From Chromobotia macracanthus (Eukaryota; Chordata; Actinopteri; Cypriniformes; Botiidae): a stretch of DNA of 64,000 nt. The notes under the pieces were generated by a model, which saw nothing but the letters and a program-made list of their open reading frames with translations, ran no database searches and had not been told where the DNA came from. The translations under genes were made by a program, and so were the position numbers. How positions within the stretch are numbered: position 1 is the stretch's first letter; the number at the start of each line of letters is the position of its first letter. Shown piece after piece: positions 25,247 to 55,571 of the stretch. The DNA is taken from positions 4,467,501 through 4,531,500 of the forward strand of contig JAZGTH010000088.1 of assembly GCA_036877525.1 (NCBI GenBank), read 5' to 3'.

Positions 25247-26243
25247 GGCAAGTCAATGGGCCCCTGTATAAACTATATAAACAAAAGAAATGAATAGAAA
25301 CCAATGAGACTCAGTTAAAGATCTCAAACAGGTTAACAGAAACATGTCAGAAGAACAGGTGGTTACTGCTTAAATAAATAAAGTGCATAAACGAAACTGT
25401 TACATCATTACGCACTTGGACTTATTATATACAGAAACACGAAGGTTACAACAGGTAAAGTTCAAATAAATACACTGAAACTATGTGAGCTTTCCACATT
25501 TTGCTTAGCTAACAATTTATTCGCCCTCAAATAATGACATTGTAATGAAATTGAATCGAGGCACATTGTTATCATTTGACATGCAGAGGAAAGCCGGAAA
25601 GCCATTTAGGAACAAATGAAAATGCCATTTAAGCCCTGCAAGTTTCCCAAACTACGACTGCGAAGTATTTCTGTCTGTAATGACAGTTGTGTTTAATTAT
25701 CTTATTATGTAGAGAAACAAAATGTTTATTAAAGGGTAAACATGAAAAATGAGTCACATATATTCAGAGGATGTAAATATTTTAAAAGGTGACTGTTACT
25801 TCTCACATAATCATATAATATTTTATTAATAATTGTGATATTATTTTGCCACCCATACGCCACAATAATAATTTGGTCTGGTGATATAATTGACATATCA
25901 TCATAACACAGACTATACAATAATCACAATAAATAATTCACGACACGATAATGTATGTCAACATTATTTACCTTTAAAAGACTAATCCTAATTTGTTAAG
26001 CAATAATATTGATAAAACCTACGACCAAAAATGAAATATATTGACATCCTCTAAAACAACTTCAACACACTGTAATCCAACATTAATATGAACGGTGTAC
26101 GGGTTCACATTATTTCGCAGCTCTTTACTCAGGACTGCAGAAAAAGCGCCATAAATACAAAATTAAACGCATTAAATTTCTTAAAGACATTAAAACAAAG
26201 ATTGTAATGTCTGATTTTGAGAGAGAGAGAGATGTTGTCTTAC

Positions 26244-26310
26244 CGACGCGAATCTCTCCCTCTACCTGTGCCGCTAGCACGGACGCTTTTAATGTATTAG
26301 ACTGACGTAT
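26244..26310 (-). promoter_or_regulatory. msmo1: msmo1 non-coding exon 1 and core promoter
   Basis: On the minus strand, 'gattcgcgtcg' followed by GTAAGACAAC is a good splice donor ending a 5' non-coding exon at 26244. The acceptor is at 25264. Just upstream is a TATA-like CATTAAAAG (about 26287-26295) and a TGACGT half CRE (about 26303-26308). The exact start of transcription is inferred to be near 26260. Confidence 0.55.
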
Positions 26311-26545
26311 GCATATGCCACGGGCTGATTGGCTGAGACAAGAAGGAGACCGACGCATCCGGGCATATGCCACGGGCTGATTGGCTGAGACAAGAAGGAG
26401 ACCGACGCATGCGGGCATATGCCACGGGCTGATTGGCTGAGACAAGAAGGAGACCGACGCATGCGGGCATATGCCACGGGCTGATTGGCTGAGACAAGAA
26501 GGAGACCGACGCATACGGGCATATGCCACGAGCTGATTGGCTGAC
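26311..26545. repeat. 52-bp minisatellite with a CCAAT box per unit
   Basis: Units start with GCATATGCCACGGGCTGATT at 26311, 26363, 26415, 26467 and 26519, an exact 52-base period. The first four units are full and nearly identical, and the fifth is partial. On the msmo1 sense strand each contains CAGCCAATCAGC, a canonical NF-Y/CCAAT box, at about 26328, 26380, 26432, 26484 and 26536. GGCATATGCC, a palindromic E-box, also recurs. The array begins immediately upstream of the inferred msmo1 core promoter. Confidence 0.97.
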
Positions 26546-27409
26546 GGAATGACCCAAAATTAATCCTGAATTTTTTTTACACTAACCTCTGTTATTTAAA
26601 GAGAAATATGCTTTTGTGTTCACGCAAATGAACTTAATTTACAAGAAGCATGTTTATTATAATGATAAAAAACAAGTTATGAAGCAATTAGAGAACACAA
26701 CATTTCTGTTGACATTTAATAATACACTATATAATAAATAAATATATGCTGTCTCATATAAATATATATATAAATATATATATGAGACAGCAGTCTTTAA
26801 CTCTCTTAAGAGTCTCTTAATACGCAACATCAAGAGCTCAACAGTTTTAGAAAAGTTAAAGAAACTAAAAAAACAAAACAAAGAGAAATGAAAGATTTTA
26901 AGATAAGAAGAACTGTTATACTTTTCAGTGTTCAATGCTGCTAGTACACAGAGCATCACATTGGTTACCGAATACAGCAGTAGTTTAAGAATGGCACCCC
27001 ATTATCAGTATTTATAACCATGCAAAGCAGTTTAATACCCAAGCAACCAGCATCAGTCCACAGAATTGTGCATGTTGAAACGTTCATATTAACTGCATCT
27101 CAAATGTCAAAGATCGCAATTCTCACACAACTGGACCACAGGAAAAAAATCTGAAGGATATTAAAGAAAAAACACCAACAGACAGTTCAAACATTATACT
27201 TCAGAAGTAACTTGGCAAACAAATTGCAAAATGTAAGAGTTTTTGTCTTCAACGGAGACCCAACTCGCATATAGACGGCAAGAAAAATTTCAGCTCTAAT
27301 CGTGACGTCAAATTCACATAATTATCATCCAAACTTTATAATAAAGATGTATGAAGTTCAGTGACCTCAAAACAAGCTTCCAAGAGGCAACAAAGTACTG
27401 GTCCTAAAC
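26546..27409. other. Intergenic spacer between msmo1 and klhl2
   Basis: AT-rich spacer with a hairpin-forming inverted repeat at 26748-26791. No gene seen. Confidence 0.7.
26748..26791. repeat. AT-rich hairpin, 13-bp perfect arms
   Basis: Arms GCTGTCTCATATA (26748-26760) and TATATGAGACAGC (26779-26791) flank an 18-base AT-only spacer that is itself largely self-complementary. Confidence 0.95.
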
Positions 27410-27429
27410 TGGACGTATTTTACTCAAAC

Positions 27430-27435
27430 TTTATT
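27430..27435 (-). promoter_or_regulatory. klhl2: klhl2 polyadenylation signal
   Basis: AATAAA on the minus strand about 495 bases beyond the klhl2 stop codon. It is the nearest canonical signal and implies a 3' UTR of about 500 bases. Confidence 0.55.
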
Positions 27436-27928
27436 TGAATGAGCAAAGATCATCAAAACGTTCCTTCAGATCGAATGATCACACAGCAAAATGGCCGACC
27501 ATCGCTCAACAAGCTCAGGAACGTGCTCCATACACGTCTTTCCTCAGAGGTTAACAACATTGTCTTGCGTTTAACTTCGGTATCCTTCTTCATTAGTGCT
27601 CCTTTAAGTGCAATAATCTTCATCTTTGACTGCTCTCAAACAGGAAAAACAGAAAGAATACGGAGATAAAGAGTGTGTTGAGTGTACTGTATGCTAGAGA
27701 CGAAATGTGAGGTTCAGTTATGTGTGAATGCTTGTATTTATTTATCTGAATGTGTGCGTGAATGTGTGAGAGATACAGAGAGAGAAAGAGAGAGCAGTAT
27801 TCTTCAGGCCATGTTCACGGTGAAGCAGCTCCAGGATGAAGTTCTCAGCCACCATAAGAGCTTCGGTGTGAGCGAATCCTCTGCTGTATGTCAGCTTCAG
27901 CTCAAGTGTTCAACATCTCCTCAGCTGC

Positions 27929-30900
27929 TCAGAGAGGCTTATCAATGACAGTCACACCTACAACACACACACGTCAGTAATGTCATTCAACAGCGCTCAC
28001 TAGAACATAAGCAAAACAGGCGACAGCAAATGTTACCATCAGAGATACATATTTTAAAAGTATGGATTAATAGGAATATTATTTTACATGCAGATCCAAC
28101 ACAACAGTTGATTTTATACTACACCACCACCAGATGTCGCTCTGTATTATTTAAGTGGTTCGTAGCCACTTTTATCCAAAACAGTTAACAAGTGTACATT
28201 TCCATGGAATTGAACCCATGACCTTATGTTTGGATGGATTTATGAATGAAAAGTTGCATATCATGCACAACATAAGTACTGAAAAACTAGCATGGTGGTA
28301 TGATAGTATGTCATTCTCTTTGACCTGCGTAGCTGCGTCCTGTGCTCATGCAGGTGGGCAGTAAAGTCCATTTGTCAGTGTTTGGATTGTAAAACTCCAC
28401 TGAAGCCAGGTTACAGGAGCCATCATCGCCACCAATCACATACAGCAGGTTACTCACGGCACACACACCTGGAACACATACACACATGCACAACTTCTAA
28501 ACCAGCCATTACAATCCACACCACTGACCCAAAAACATTTTTAATGCCAGCTGGTGGAAAGACGACGCTAACAAAAATGAAATGTTACGCCAACTTACCT
28601 GCATTCCTGCGGCACATGTTCATATCAGCCACCTGTTTCCACGTGTTAGTGGTGTGGTCATAAACCTCACAGCTCTTTCTAACCAATGGGCCATCATGAC
28701 CACCCACTGCATACAGAAGACCTTTCAACACACCTACACCTGTAACAAAGCACATATGTGGTTTACACAGATACACAGTGATGGCAACATACATAAATGT
28801 ATGAGAGTGACTGTGTGTGTGTGTGTGTGTTACCTGCACCACTGCGACGAGTTCCCATCTCTGATGTGTAAGACCATTCATTAGTATTGGGGTTATAGGC
28901 CTCAACAGTACTTAAACACTGACGTGTCGCGCCGTCGTACCCTCCAACAGCATACAGCAGTCCTATAAAACAGTTCAAAAACTGGTCAAGTGAGTAGTTA
29001 TGTCTTTTAAAGAGTGCAGAACTCTTATTGGCTCTGGCTGGAAATATAAAGACTGTGATTGGCTGCCCGGTAATCACTAACCTCCAACAACTCCGACTCC
29101 CACACTGCTACGACGCGTGTTCATAGGACTGACATGAAACCATTCATTGGCCTTAGCGTTATATGCCTCTACAGTAGCTAAACCTGCAAACGATCATCAT
29201 CAGTCACCACGGTAAATAATAAGTAGATTGTTTCCTCTCTGTGATAATGTGTAAGTGCAAGAGAAACGAATGCAATTCAAATACATTGTGCATGTGTTAC
29301 CCGTGCTGCCATCGAAGCCCCCCACAGCGTACAGCAGTCCGTTGAGAACAGCAGCCCCTAGTGTTGATCTCCGATCCTGCATGCTGCTGACACAGTACCA
29401 CTCGTCTTTCACCGGGTCATACGCGTCCACCGTCCTCACACGCAATGACCCGTTAAAACCCCCAACAGCATATACAATACCGCCCGTGTACACCACACCT
29501 ACACACACACACAAACAAATGTAGAAATAATAAAAAAATGTTTTGTTCTTTTTTAAACCATGATTTTTTTATCACAACATTACAAAAATACATATACAGC
29601 CAGTGCAGTGGTGTAATAGAAATGAAATTAAAAATGAAAGGAATAAAATGAAATTTCTTTGGAAGTTTACAGCGAGGCAAAACAGTGGTGCTGATGGAAA
29701 GTGGAGACAGAGGTTAGTTGTCACAAGGTAAATTACCAAAGGTGGATTATCTCAGTACGTGTAAAGTTTGAGCCAAATTAAAATGACAAACATGGTTTCC
29801 AAAACATTGGTTTCAAATACTGAAATATTTCCTCCAAATTAAAAGTACAGTATTATAGGTTTTATTGCCAATCACATTAAAACCAATACAAGATACAAGA
29901 CAACAAAGCACATTATGTATTTGTTGTATGTACTAGCATGCTCTTTCTGTCAGTCGTGCTGGTTGCAGAATGGCAACTAGTAAAACGTACAAGTTGTGGA
30001 AGTATCTTGATTTGGAAGAAAATAGTAAAGTTACATGTAAGTGTATATAGCGCATATATGTGAAATTTTTCAAAAGCTGATTTTGTTATTCCTTGATTGT
30101 TAAATTTGTTAACAGAACACCGCTCACCTGTTAATCATTTTTGATGTGTTGCTTATATATGGCTAACATTTGATGAATTCTGTTAATAATAGGCTATACG
30201 ATTATACCTACTGGTCCTGAATTGATCCAGTTGATATTTATTAATATTTAATAATAAAATAAACGTTGAGTGCCTATATTTTTTCATGACAGCCTAAATG
30301 TAAAACGCTGAATGCACCGCATTTTTTAACATTTTGACATTAATTTTGAGATATGACTGTTTGATTCATAGGTATGTCAAACTGATGAAATATATGTACA
30401 CACATTATCTTCTGTAGGTTTCTTAACTTTAGACTAGTTGACTAGTCGGTTATAAAACTTCTGTTTAAACGACTGTCAAATTAGTTGACTGTCAAACAGC
30501 GCGCATTCCTATTCTTAACATGGAGTGCTGTTAAGTGTGAATGCTCTGTAGCCTAAAGTCAGTTTGACTTCTGAGTGTTTCTGGTGTCAGCATAGAATGC
30601 CAGTAATTTACATTTTCAGTTATATGAGTGTCTGTTTACCTGCTCGACATCGTCTGGAGGGCAATTCTGCTACTTGGAACCATCTCTCTTCCTCAAAATC
30701 AAAGCACTCCACACCGCGGATAGCTTTAGGAGCCTGCCCTCCCACCACCACCATCACCTTAAACATACACATTCTAATCAAAACCATTACAATTGTAACA
30801 GCGGGGTAATTGTGAAACAGATAGTTCCAGTCTGGTGCTGATTGCTCAATAGCTGTGGTTTATTCACAATAATGAACAGCTATGACATCAACCTTTTGGA

Positions 30901-33900
30901 TGTACATGCAAATACTTTAGATTTGAGTCTACAGTTACATTTACACTACATTTCTACATTTGGCAGACTTTATTTGTGTTGAAAACATTCAAGTTATATA
31001 TATATCAAGTTATATAAGTTATTACGTCAGTGCATGTGTTCCATGGGAATCAAACCTGGATGCAGTTTCTGGATCAACTGGATCACTGTTGCAGTAATTA
31101 ATGTTTCAACTCTTAGCAATTCCTCAAACCCTAACTGTGTAATGTGTGGATTTCTTAACCCTGTCGGAAAACCTCTTACATGGTCTTGGAAAAGATGTTA
31201 TTGTGTTCCAGAAGGGGCAAATCAGTGGCCTGCATCAAGCAAAGAAATCAACCAAGCACTAAGTTAATTTTCACACATGAATTGGTCACTATAGAATCCT
31301 GATCTAAACCCCTTTCATAGTCTTGGTGGCTTTGTTTGACTCTCCCGTTGTCAATGCAAGATCTCAGCCAAAAATGACTGCAAATGTGAACAGAAATAAA
31401 TGTTGCAATCATGCAGCCATGATTACGCAGGCTCGTGTCATGCTTTTCCTCCAATCACTGCCTGCATTCACACAATTATGTGAACATTCGAACAATCTCA
31501 AAAGTCACTTTTGGGATAAAGGCATCTGCCAAATGCATAAATCTAAATGTTTAACTGTTAAGTGTGAACTCTGTGTAGCTTGAAATCAGTTTGACTCTTA
31601 GAAGGTTAAAGAAGGTATTTCTAAATTTGAAAGCATAAGATCCCACCCTCCCTTCAGAGTGCTCTCCAAAGCCATGCCTTCTCCAACACATTAACATAAA
31701 TAAGTTGACAGGCAAATAGAACATCCTATTATTGCTTTTGGACCAAAATCAATGATTGGACAAGCATTTTATGGTCCTGCGCCTTCCACAGAAAATATTT
31801 ACTCTGACCAAAATTGTCCAGGCGAACCTTTGGGTAGCTGATGGGTGTTCTCACTCTGGTGCGAACTGTCTTCATTGTTGAGCGCTGCTCAGCAGGCAGA
31901 AGGTGGTATTTCATGGCTTCAATCAGGTAGTCTTTACAGGCACTGCTGTTTTTTACTAGAGTTTCCTCCTCCACCCTCTGCAGACACACACACTTATATT
32001 ACATTTATTAAATGCCCTCAGAGAACATGAAAGCACACATGCACTAAACCTCGTGTGTAGAGGTACACACCTGTACCAGGTACTCTCTGGAGAGAAGGGG
32101 TAAGCGCACATGTTCCATCAGATGAGCCATGTGTTCCTGACGCACATCTTTATCATGTGTGACCCATGCAATGACAGCTTCAAACACCTGCAGACACACG
32201 TGTGATGTAGTAAGTGATATAGTCATAGAAAGTGTATGAAAGTCACACCATTAGGGTATAGAATACCACACAAAAACATCACAAAATCAAAGAGCATCCT
32301 CTTGAAGAAATCTGGTCATAGACAGTCACAGGAGACATATTTGAGATGCGTGTATAATATGATATCTTTAGATGCTGGTGTTGCCATGGCAAAATAACAG
32401 CATGATGCCTACGCTTTGCTTCTTCCAACTCCTGTTTCTATGACGACATACAAGCTCTCATCAGCAGCTACAGCTATTCCCATAGTGTTATTGTACATTG
32501 GTGCATTACCATGGCAACATGATAATGCCAAAGTCTGCATGATAAAATCACCTGTGTGCTGCTATAGACACGGATCGCTAACAGAGGTCCAAAAGACATT
32601 GCAAGTCTCGGCCTACTCTTACCTTTTCCTCTGATGGAATTGTGAGTTTGTCACTCGCTATGAGGCTACACACTTGATCCATGCCCAGATTGAGAAACTC
32701 CTCACTCTGCACGACCTCAGAAAAGTGTTGCTCTATGAGTGGGAGAGACAGAGAGGAATACAGACTGTCAAACAGAGTTCCTGGCACGCTGTTGGTCAAG
32801 TAAGATTCAAAAATCAGAATTTTTATTCTGATGCACAAACACACACCTGCGTACGTGTTGGCGAGATTGAGAAGCTCTGTGCAGGCATGTAAGTCTGCAA
32901 AAGAGCGGATGCCCAGGCAGTTGGTCGGGTGAAGTTGAGTTATAAGAAACTCGCAGCAGGCCTTTTTCACCTCCTGTAGCTGAAGCAGGCCCGCGGCGGG
33001 CAAAAGCACCTAAACACACACACACACCTCAAAAGTACTTACGATTTTTGTCATTTATTTCTAAGTTTGGATTTGAGTGGATTCCTCTGGAATACGGACT
33101 CATTTTAACACTCTTTGTCTAATCAACTGCATAGACGCATAAGCTACTAACACCCACCCACACAACACACACTTCCTGATTCCTGTCCTCTCAGTGTAAT
33201 ACAATATAAAAAGAAGCCAGAGTCAATAAACAGAGTAAGACTAATAATCTTGTTTGACCTTTCCGTGACTATTCCAGACATTTGTGAATCTCAGGTAAGT
33301 ATTAAAAAGACACTTTTGATAGAAAATGATAGAAAATGCACTTGCAAAGAGCAATATTTTAAGAATATATTTTAAAGCTTAATCTTCAAAATTAAAGTTA
33401 ATTAAATTTAAGCTTAAGCTAAAAATTACATGAAAGGAATGTTTTAAATCCCCTGATATTTCCAGGTTCCATCACCATGGGAATCCTGGCTTAGGTCATT
33501 ATTTCCATACATATTTTCTCCCTGTCACCTGCACACACAGGTATTTTGATGCTTCAGTCATCCACACACCTGCACATTCTCTTCCGTGACTTGGATCTCA
33601 GCAGTGTAAACATAGTCGATCAGCATTCCCAGAGTCCAGCCGTCTATCTCTTTGATTCGAACTTTCTTCTGACGGCTCTCTGTCATCTCTCCTGCAAACA
33701 GAAGGCAAGCACATCATCTGCTTATCAGAGTGATGCTCTGCACAGTAAAAGTGTGGCGAGGTCAAAAATGTGTGAGGAAACAGAGTCTCCTTAAATTTCA
33801 TTGTTTGCCCCATTCCACAGCCTTTATGAGACAGTATTCACTGATTATGCACACCCTGATGCACAGCTGCACAATTAACATGAACAATGAGTGCACAATT

Positions 33901-35218
33901 AAGGTGTAAGTGTATGAAAAGGTAATACTCATATCTGTGGTTCCTGAAGCTGGACTACAGTTCCCAGCATGCACTGCAGCATGAATAAATCATGCAAATT
34001 ACCGTTACTTGCACTGATGTTGCATCTGTTGCCTTAAATTCGATTCTGTAAATTCTATTTCATTTGCTAAAAATGGCATTGTGTACTTAAAATGTTTTAG
34101 AATCAGTAGTAGTGGTGTTGTATGTTGATACGCATGTATGCAAGCACAGATTATGTAGTAAAATACATTTTTTTTTAATTTCCAAACTGTTAGTAGTAGC
34201 ACACCATTATGTGGCCTCACCCACGATGTAAGTGTGTTCTCACCTGTAAACATAGCGTGAAAGTAAGGACACCCAGCAGCTAAGACGACTCGATGAGCAG
34301 CTATTTCCACATCCTCCGCAATGATGGTGACATCACACAACACACTCTGACTGCACAGAAAACACTTCACTTGGACTTGAACATGACTAGATTTCATGTT
34401 GACTAAAAAACAAACATATTGTCTATACTCAAAGTTATAGATTATACTTATAGATTATCATTACATGATTTCTACATGTGTAATACAAGACACACACGCA
34501 CACAAATGTACTTATCTCTCTAAATGGGAATATTGCATAGACTTCTATTATTTTACACACAGCTAAACAATATAATTAACCCTAACCCACACTCTAACCC
34601 TAACATGAAACCCTCTGCATTTGTACAACAAAAAAAAACTATATGTACTTTATTTTTATGGTGTTTTCACCAACGGGGACGTCTCCAAAAGGCAGCTTTG
34701 CTCAGATTTGTTTGCTGACTTTGGGTAGAGATTTGACCCCAATACATGGTTAAGTCCCCACACACACACACACACACACACACACCTGCGGAGCTCGTTC
34801 ATGATCTTGAAGGCTTTCCTCATGTGACGTGGATTGAGGGTGACCGCGCTCTGTTTCTCACACACATCATCCTTCAGCTCCACAGCTTTATGATGGCAAA
34901 GCTTAGTGCATCTGAAACACACACACACACACCATCACCTACCATAGTACCACTGTACATAACTCTGTCTGAGCATACCCATACATAAGACATGTATTTA
35001 TGTATATATATAATATATATATATATAATATATATATAAATAAGACATGTGGGTCTTATTTGTAAATAAGGGTCATATGGCTTTTGAAGAATGATGTCAC
35101 GTGATCTTCGAGCTCCATCATTTACTCTATATTGACATCGTTACGGTATCATGAACACATGCAGGTCATTCATTACACACACATGAAACTGCTGCTCTTA
35201 CAGTGGATGTATCTCCAT
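27929..35218 (-). CDS. klhl2: Kelch-like protein 2 (15 coding exons)
   Basis: A BTB-BACK-Kelch adaptor that brings substrates to CUL3 ubiquitin ligase. KLHL2 (Mayven) is also linked to actin and to WNK kinase turnover. Coding exons: 35218-35202, 34911-34786, 34350-34244, 33691-33570, 33009-32847, 32732-32623, 32187-32071, 31977-31828, 30757-30640, 29498-29301, 29183-29082, 28962-28834, 28739-28599, 28468-28325 and 27957-27929. All join in phase into 590 residues (593 in human). BTB is about residues 45-150 (LCDVTIIAEDVEI, HAMFTGEM), BACK about 150-260, then six kelch repeats with the GG doublets (AVGGFNGSLRVR, AVGGYDGATRQC, VIGGDDGSCNL). The tail VTVIDKPL and the head CTKLCHHKAVELKDD favour KLHL2 over KLHL3, as does the cpe-msmo1 neighbourhood. 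The first coding exon is only 17 bases. Confidence 0.94.
28145..28245 (-). mobile_element. SINE fragment
   Basis: 'ccacttttatccaaa' and 'ggaattgaacccatgacc' match the tail and B-box region of the tRNA-headed SINE at 60455-60604. Degraded, in the klhl2 last intron. Confidence 0.55.
30938..31070 (-). mobile_element. SINE fragment
   Basis: 'acatttctacatttggcaga' begins a tail-like region, and 'gggaatcaaacctgg' is a B-box remnant, about 120 bases apart as in the complete copies. Confidence 0.55.
31490..31550 (+). mobile_element. SINE tail fragment
   Basis: Matches the SINE tail in the opposite orientation: 'gggataaaggcatctgccaa' followed by 'atgcataaatctaaatg'. Confidence 0.6.
34480..34790. repeat. 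Interspersed repeat ending in a (CA)n tract
   Basis: Contains 'aattaaccctaacccac' and 'taaccctaacatg' blocks, 'aacggggacgtctcc' and a terminal CA tract, resembling the fish repeat near 4410-4640. It lies in klhl2 intron 2. The CA tract runs to the donor of exon 2. Confidence 0.4.
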
Positions 35219-35560
35219 AGCGCTGGATCTAATCACGCCACCCCGCGTCTCTCCATCTCTAATCGGACTCTGCCGTTCAAACCCCCGCCGCGTTCCGTCT
35301 ACCGAACCAAGCCGAACCGGGATGCACCGAGTGCCCGTGTGCGGGTCCAGCTCCGCCGGCGACGATCGGGCTCAGAGACGGCGTCAGCCGGATAATCAGG
35401 ACAGACGGGTCCGATGTGCGGGTGAAGGACGGACTCATCCAGAGACTCGGACGGCTGTTGTTTCTCCACAGCCCACATACGAGACAAGCTTGAAGGGAAG
35501 ACTGACGGTCTTCTTCGGCGACTGCGCGACAATACGAGCGGCGCCACAGCGCCAGCTACC
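35219..35560 (-). promoter_or_regulatory. klhl2: klhl2 CpG-rich promoter
   Basis: CpG-dense and GC-rich DNA ('cgccggcgacgatcggg', 'gagcggcgccacagcgcc') immediately upstream of the 17-base first coding exon, in contrast to the AT-rich flanks. No TATA box noted. Confidence 0.65.
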
Positions 35561-36553
35561 GGCGGAAGACTTTATAACATCCTACAGAGAGCCAACAAAA
35601 CATTTGTATTTCTTTATTTTCTGAGTGTATTTAGACCACTTAGTCATTCTTCACATCCTGACAGCAGACTTTCAACCAGCATAAAACTGCAAAAGTTATT
35701 TAAAGCACTCAACTGAAAGGCCTGTATTGTTTGCGTAGAAATCGTATCAAAATGCAGCTGAAGTGAGCGAGAACGTTGTTCAATAGGTCACAACAGCTTT
35801 ATCAGCGTCCCGCCCTCAAACGACAAACTTTCACAAACATATTACAAGAAATATATGTAATAAAAGCAGATTTAAACCAATCATTCACACTGCTTTTAGT
35901 TCAAACGTGTTATTCATGCCTGGGGTAAGTTGTCACATGGGTTTAAGGCTGAATTGTTTGTAGGGGAGGCCAGGTCTGGTTCTTATGTACATACCACATG
36001 TATGTATCACTATAGGGGCATGTTGTCACTGCTTTAACAGTGAATGGTTTATTCTAGGGTAATAATGATGAATAAAGTGCCTTTACGCAGTATCAAAAGA
36101 AATCAAGGAAATGTTTTGCACCCTGTGTAATCTTACTGCTCTGCCTTTGTTTGTAAAACTAGTGTTTTTATGACACTACCAATGAAACATTCCTACTAAC
36201 TAACACACGTCACGAGATGTCACGATACATAATACTTGTGTGATAATCCTGTAAACAGCAGAGAGGACTAACGTAACAGAAGAACTGAATTTTGAATCAT
36301 ATAAAACATATGAAAACATATAAACAACACTATGCTAATGAAATGAGCTTGAGCGGGACATTTTTCTTTAAATTTAAATATTTTCTCTGATCCCATTCTA
36401 ATATACAGAGACTGTTATTAGACTATAAGAAATATTGTGTAAATCTGCAAACATTAAAGATGTTAAAAGCCTCAAAGATCATGACAAAAATAATGTGATA
36501 ACAAATATGGGACCTTTTCCAACAAGACAAGACTTTAAAACACTGCTACAGTG
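35561..36553. other. Intergenic spacer between klhl2 and rapgef2
   Basis: AT-rich, with no recognised repeat or gene. Confidence 0.65.
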
Positions 36554-36559
36554 TTTATT
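36554..36559 (-). promoter_or_regulatory. rapgef2: rapgef2 polyadenylation signal
   Basis: AATAAA on the minus strand, about 620 bases past the inferred stop at 37178. It supports 37191 to about 36545 as the terminal exon. Confidence 0.5.
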
Positions 36560-37177
36560 TTCCATCAGTCATTTGTAGCTGAGTTGCATCCAATAAACAG
36601 AATAGGTCTCTGAAATCTTATATAACCAATATTTACAATAGATGTATTAAAAATACAAAAGTAGTTACAGACTTCGCCGGCTGTCTTTGTAAAAGACGTA
36701 GAAATACATGTGGAACGTACAGATTCGGCTGGGCAGAAACACAAGGAGCTATAAGCGATACGTTTGAACAATCACAAATTTATGACATTCTTAGTAAAAT
36801 GCACTGTTGTAAATAGTTACTGACCATATCATGACTGCCCATCATCTATGTCACAACTATAATTTATAACTTCTTGACTACAAAAAATAATTCTTGCTTC
36901 TGAGAACTTGTGCAACAATTCATGATTTGTGCCATATTGCATTTGAACCATCAGAAAAATGAAACTGACAGATAAAATTAAATAAAAATACAAAACATAA
37001 AACCTTCTCAATCAGAAGCCTCATTTGGAAAGTTGTTAAAAACATGAGTGAATGAGAAATGACATGTTTTAAAAGACCATATATTAAACACTGATGTCTG
37101 CACAGAGAGATGTCTGAGACGATTGAGGTCTGTGAGAGACAGTTTCTCAGTCTTTGTCTTCAAATGTCTGAAGAGGG

Positions 37178-55177
<18,000 letters not shown>

Positions 55178-55505
55178 CTGTAAAACACACACAGAAAGCA
55201 GGTTACACTTGAACTGTGTTACGTACGTACACACACCTAAAATTAATCACTACAAACTGAGAGGAGAATTAGCATCTTAAAAAAGCACAGATGTGAACAC
55301 ACAAAGTTCAAAAATACAAAAATAACCTGTTTGTTTCCCATATTGTGCAAGTCATTTAAAACCTTTCTGCATGCACACAAACGCACCAGTAGGAGGCACC
55401 ATATATATATACATACATACATACAACTCTACTCAACTCTACCCACTCAGAACTGTATAATGAATGTTTAAACAACGTTTGCAGATATTTCATTTACTTC
55501 TTCAC

Positions 55506-55571
55506 TTTCAGGTCTCTTGCTTCTGATTTTCTTTCCGCTTCTGTCAGTTTCTTCGCTTGAGGTGAAGCCAT
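55506..55571 (-). other. Possible rapgef2 first coding exon
   Basis: ATG at 55571 opens MASPQAKKLTEAERKSEARD and a phase-0 donor (AAA then GTGAAG). It could join GATCTGCAG at 55177 in frame. MAS at the start and a final exon junction before DLQ fit the long isoform in general form, but residue similarity is weak. It could equally be a repeat fragment. Confidence 0.2.

Noticed and set aside
26311..26545. CRISPR-like repeat array
   Set aside because: The 52-bp units are contiguous with no unique spacers, and the genome is vertebrate.
26125..26557. Three overlapping minus-strand open frames of repetitive protein (SPSCLSQSARGIC units)
   Set aside because: They are produced by the 52-bp tandem repeat. 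Since 52 is not a multiple of three, the same protein motif appears in turn in each frame. This is promoter DNA, not a gene.
27682..27948. Plus-strand frame overlapping the klhl2 3' end
   Set aside because: Antisense shadow of the klhl2 3' UTR and last exon, with no independent support.
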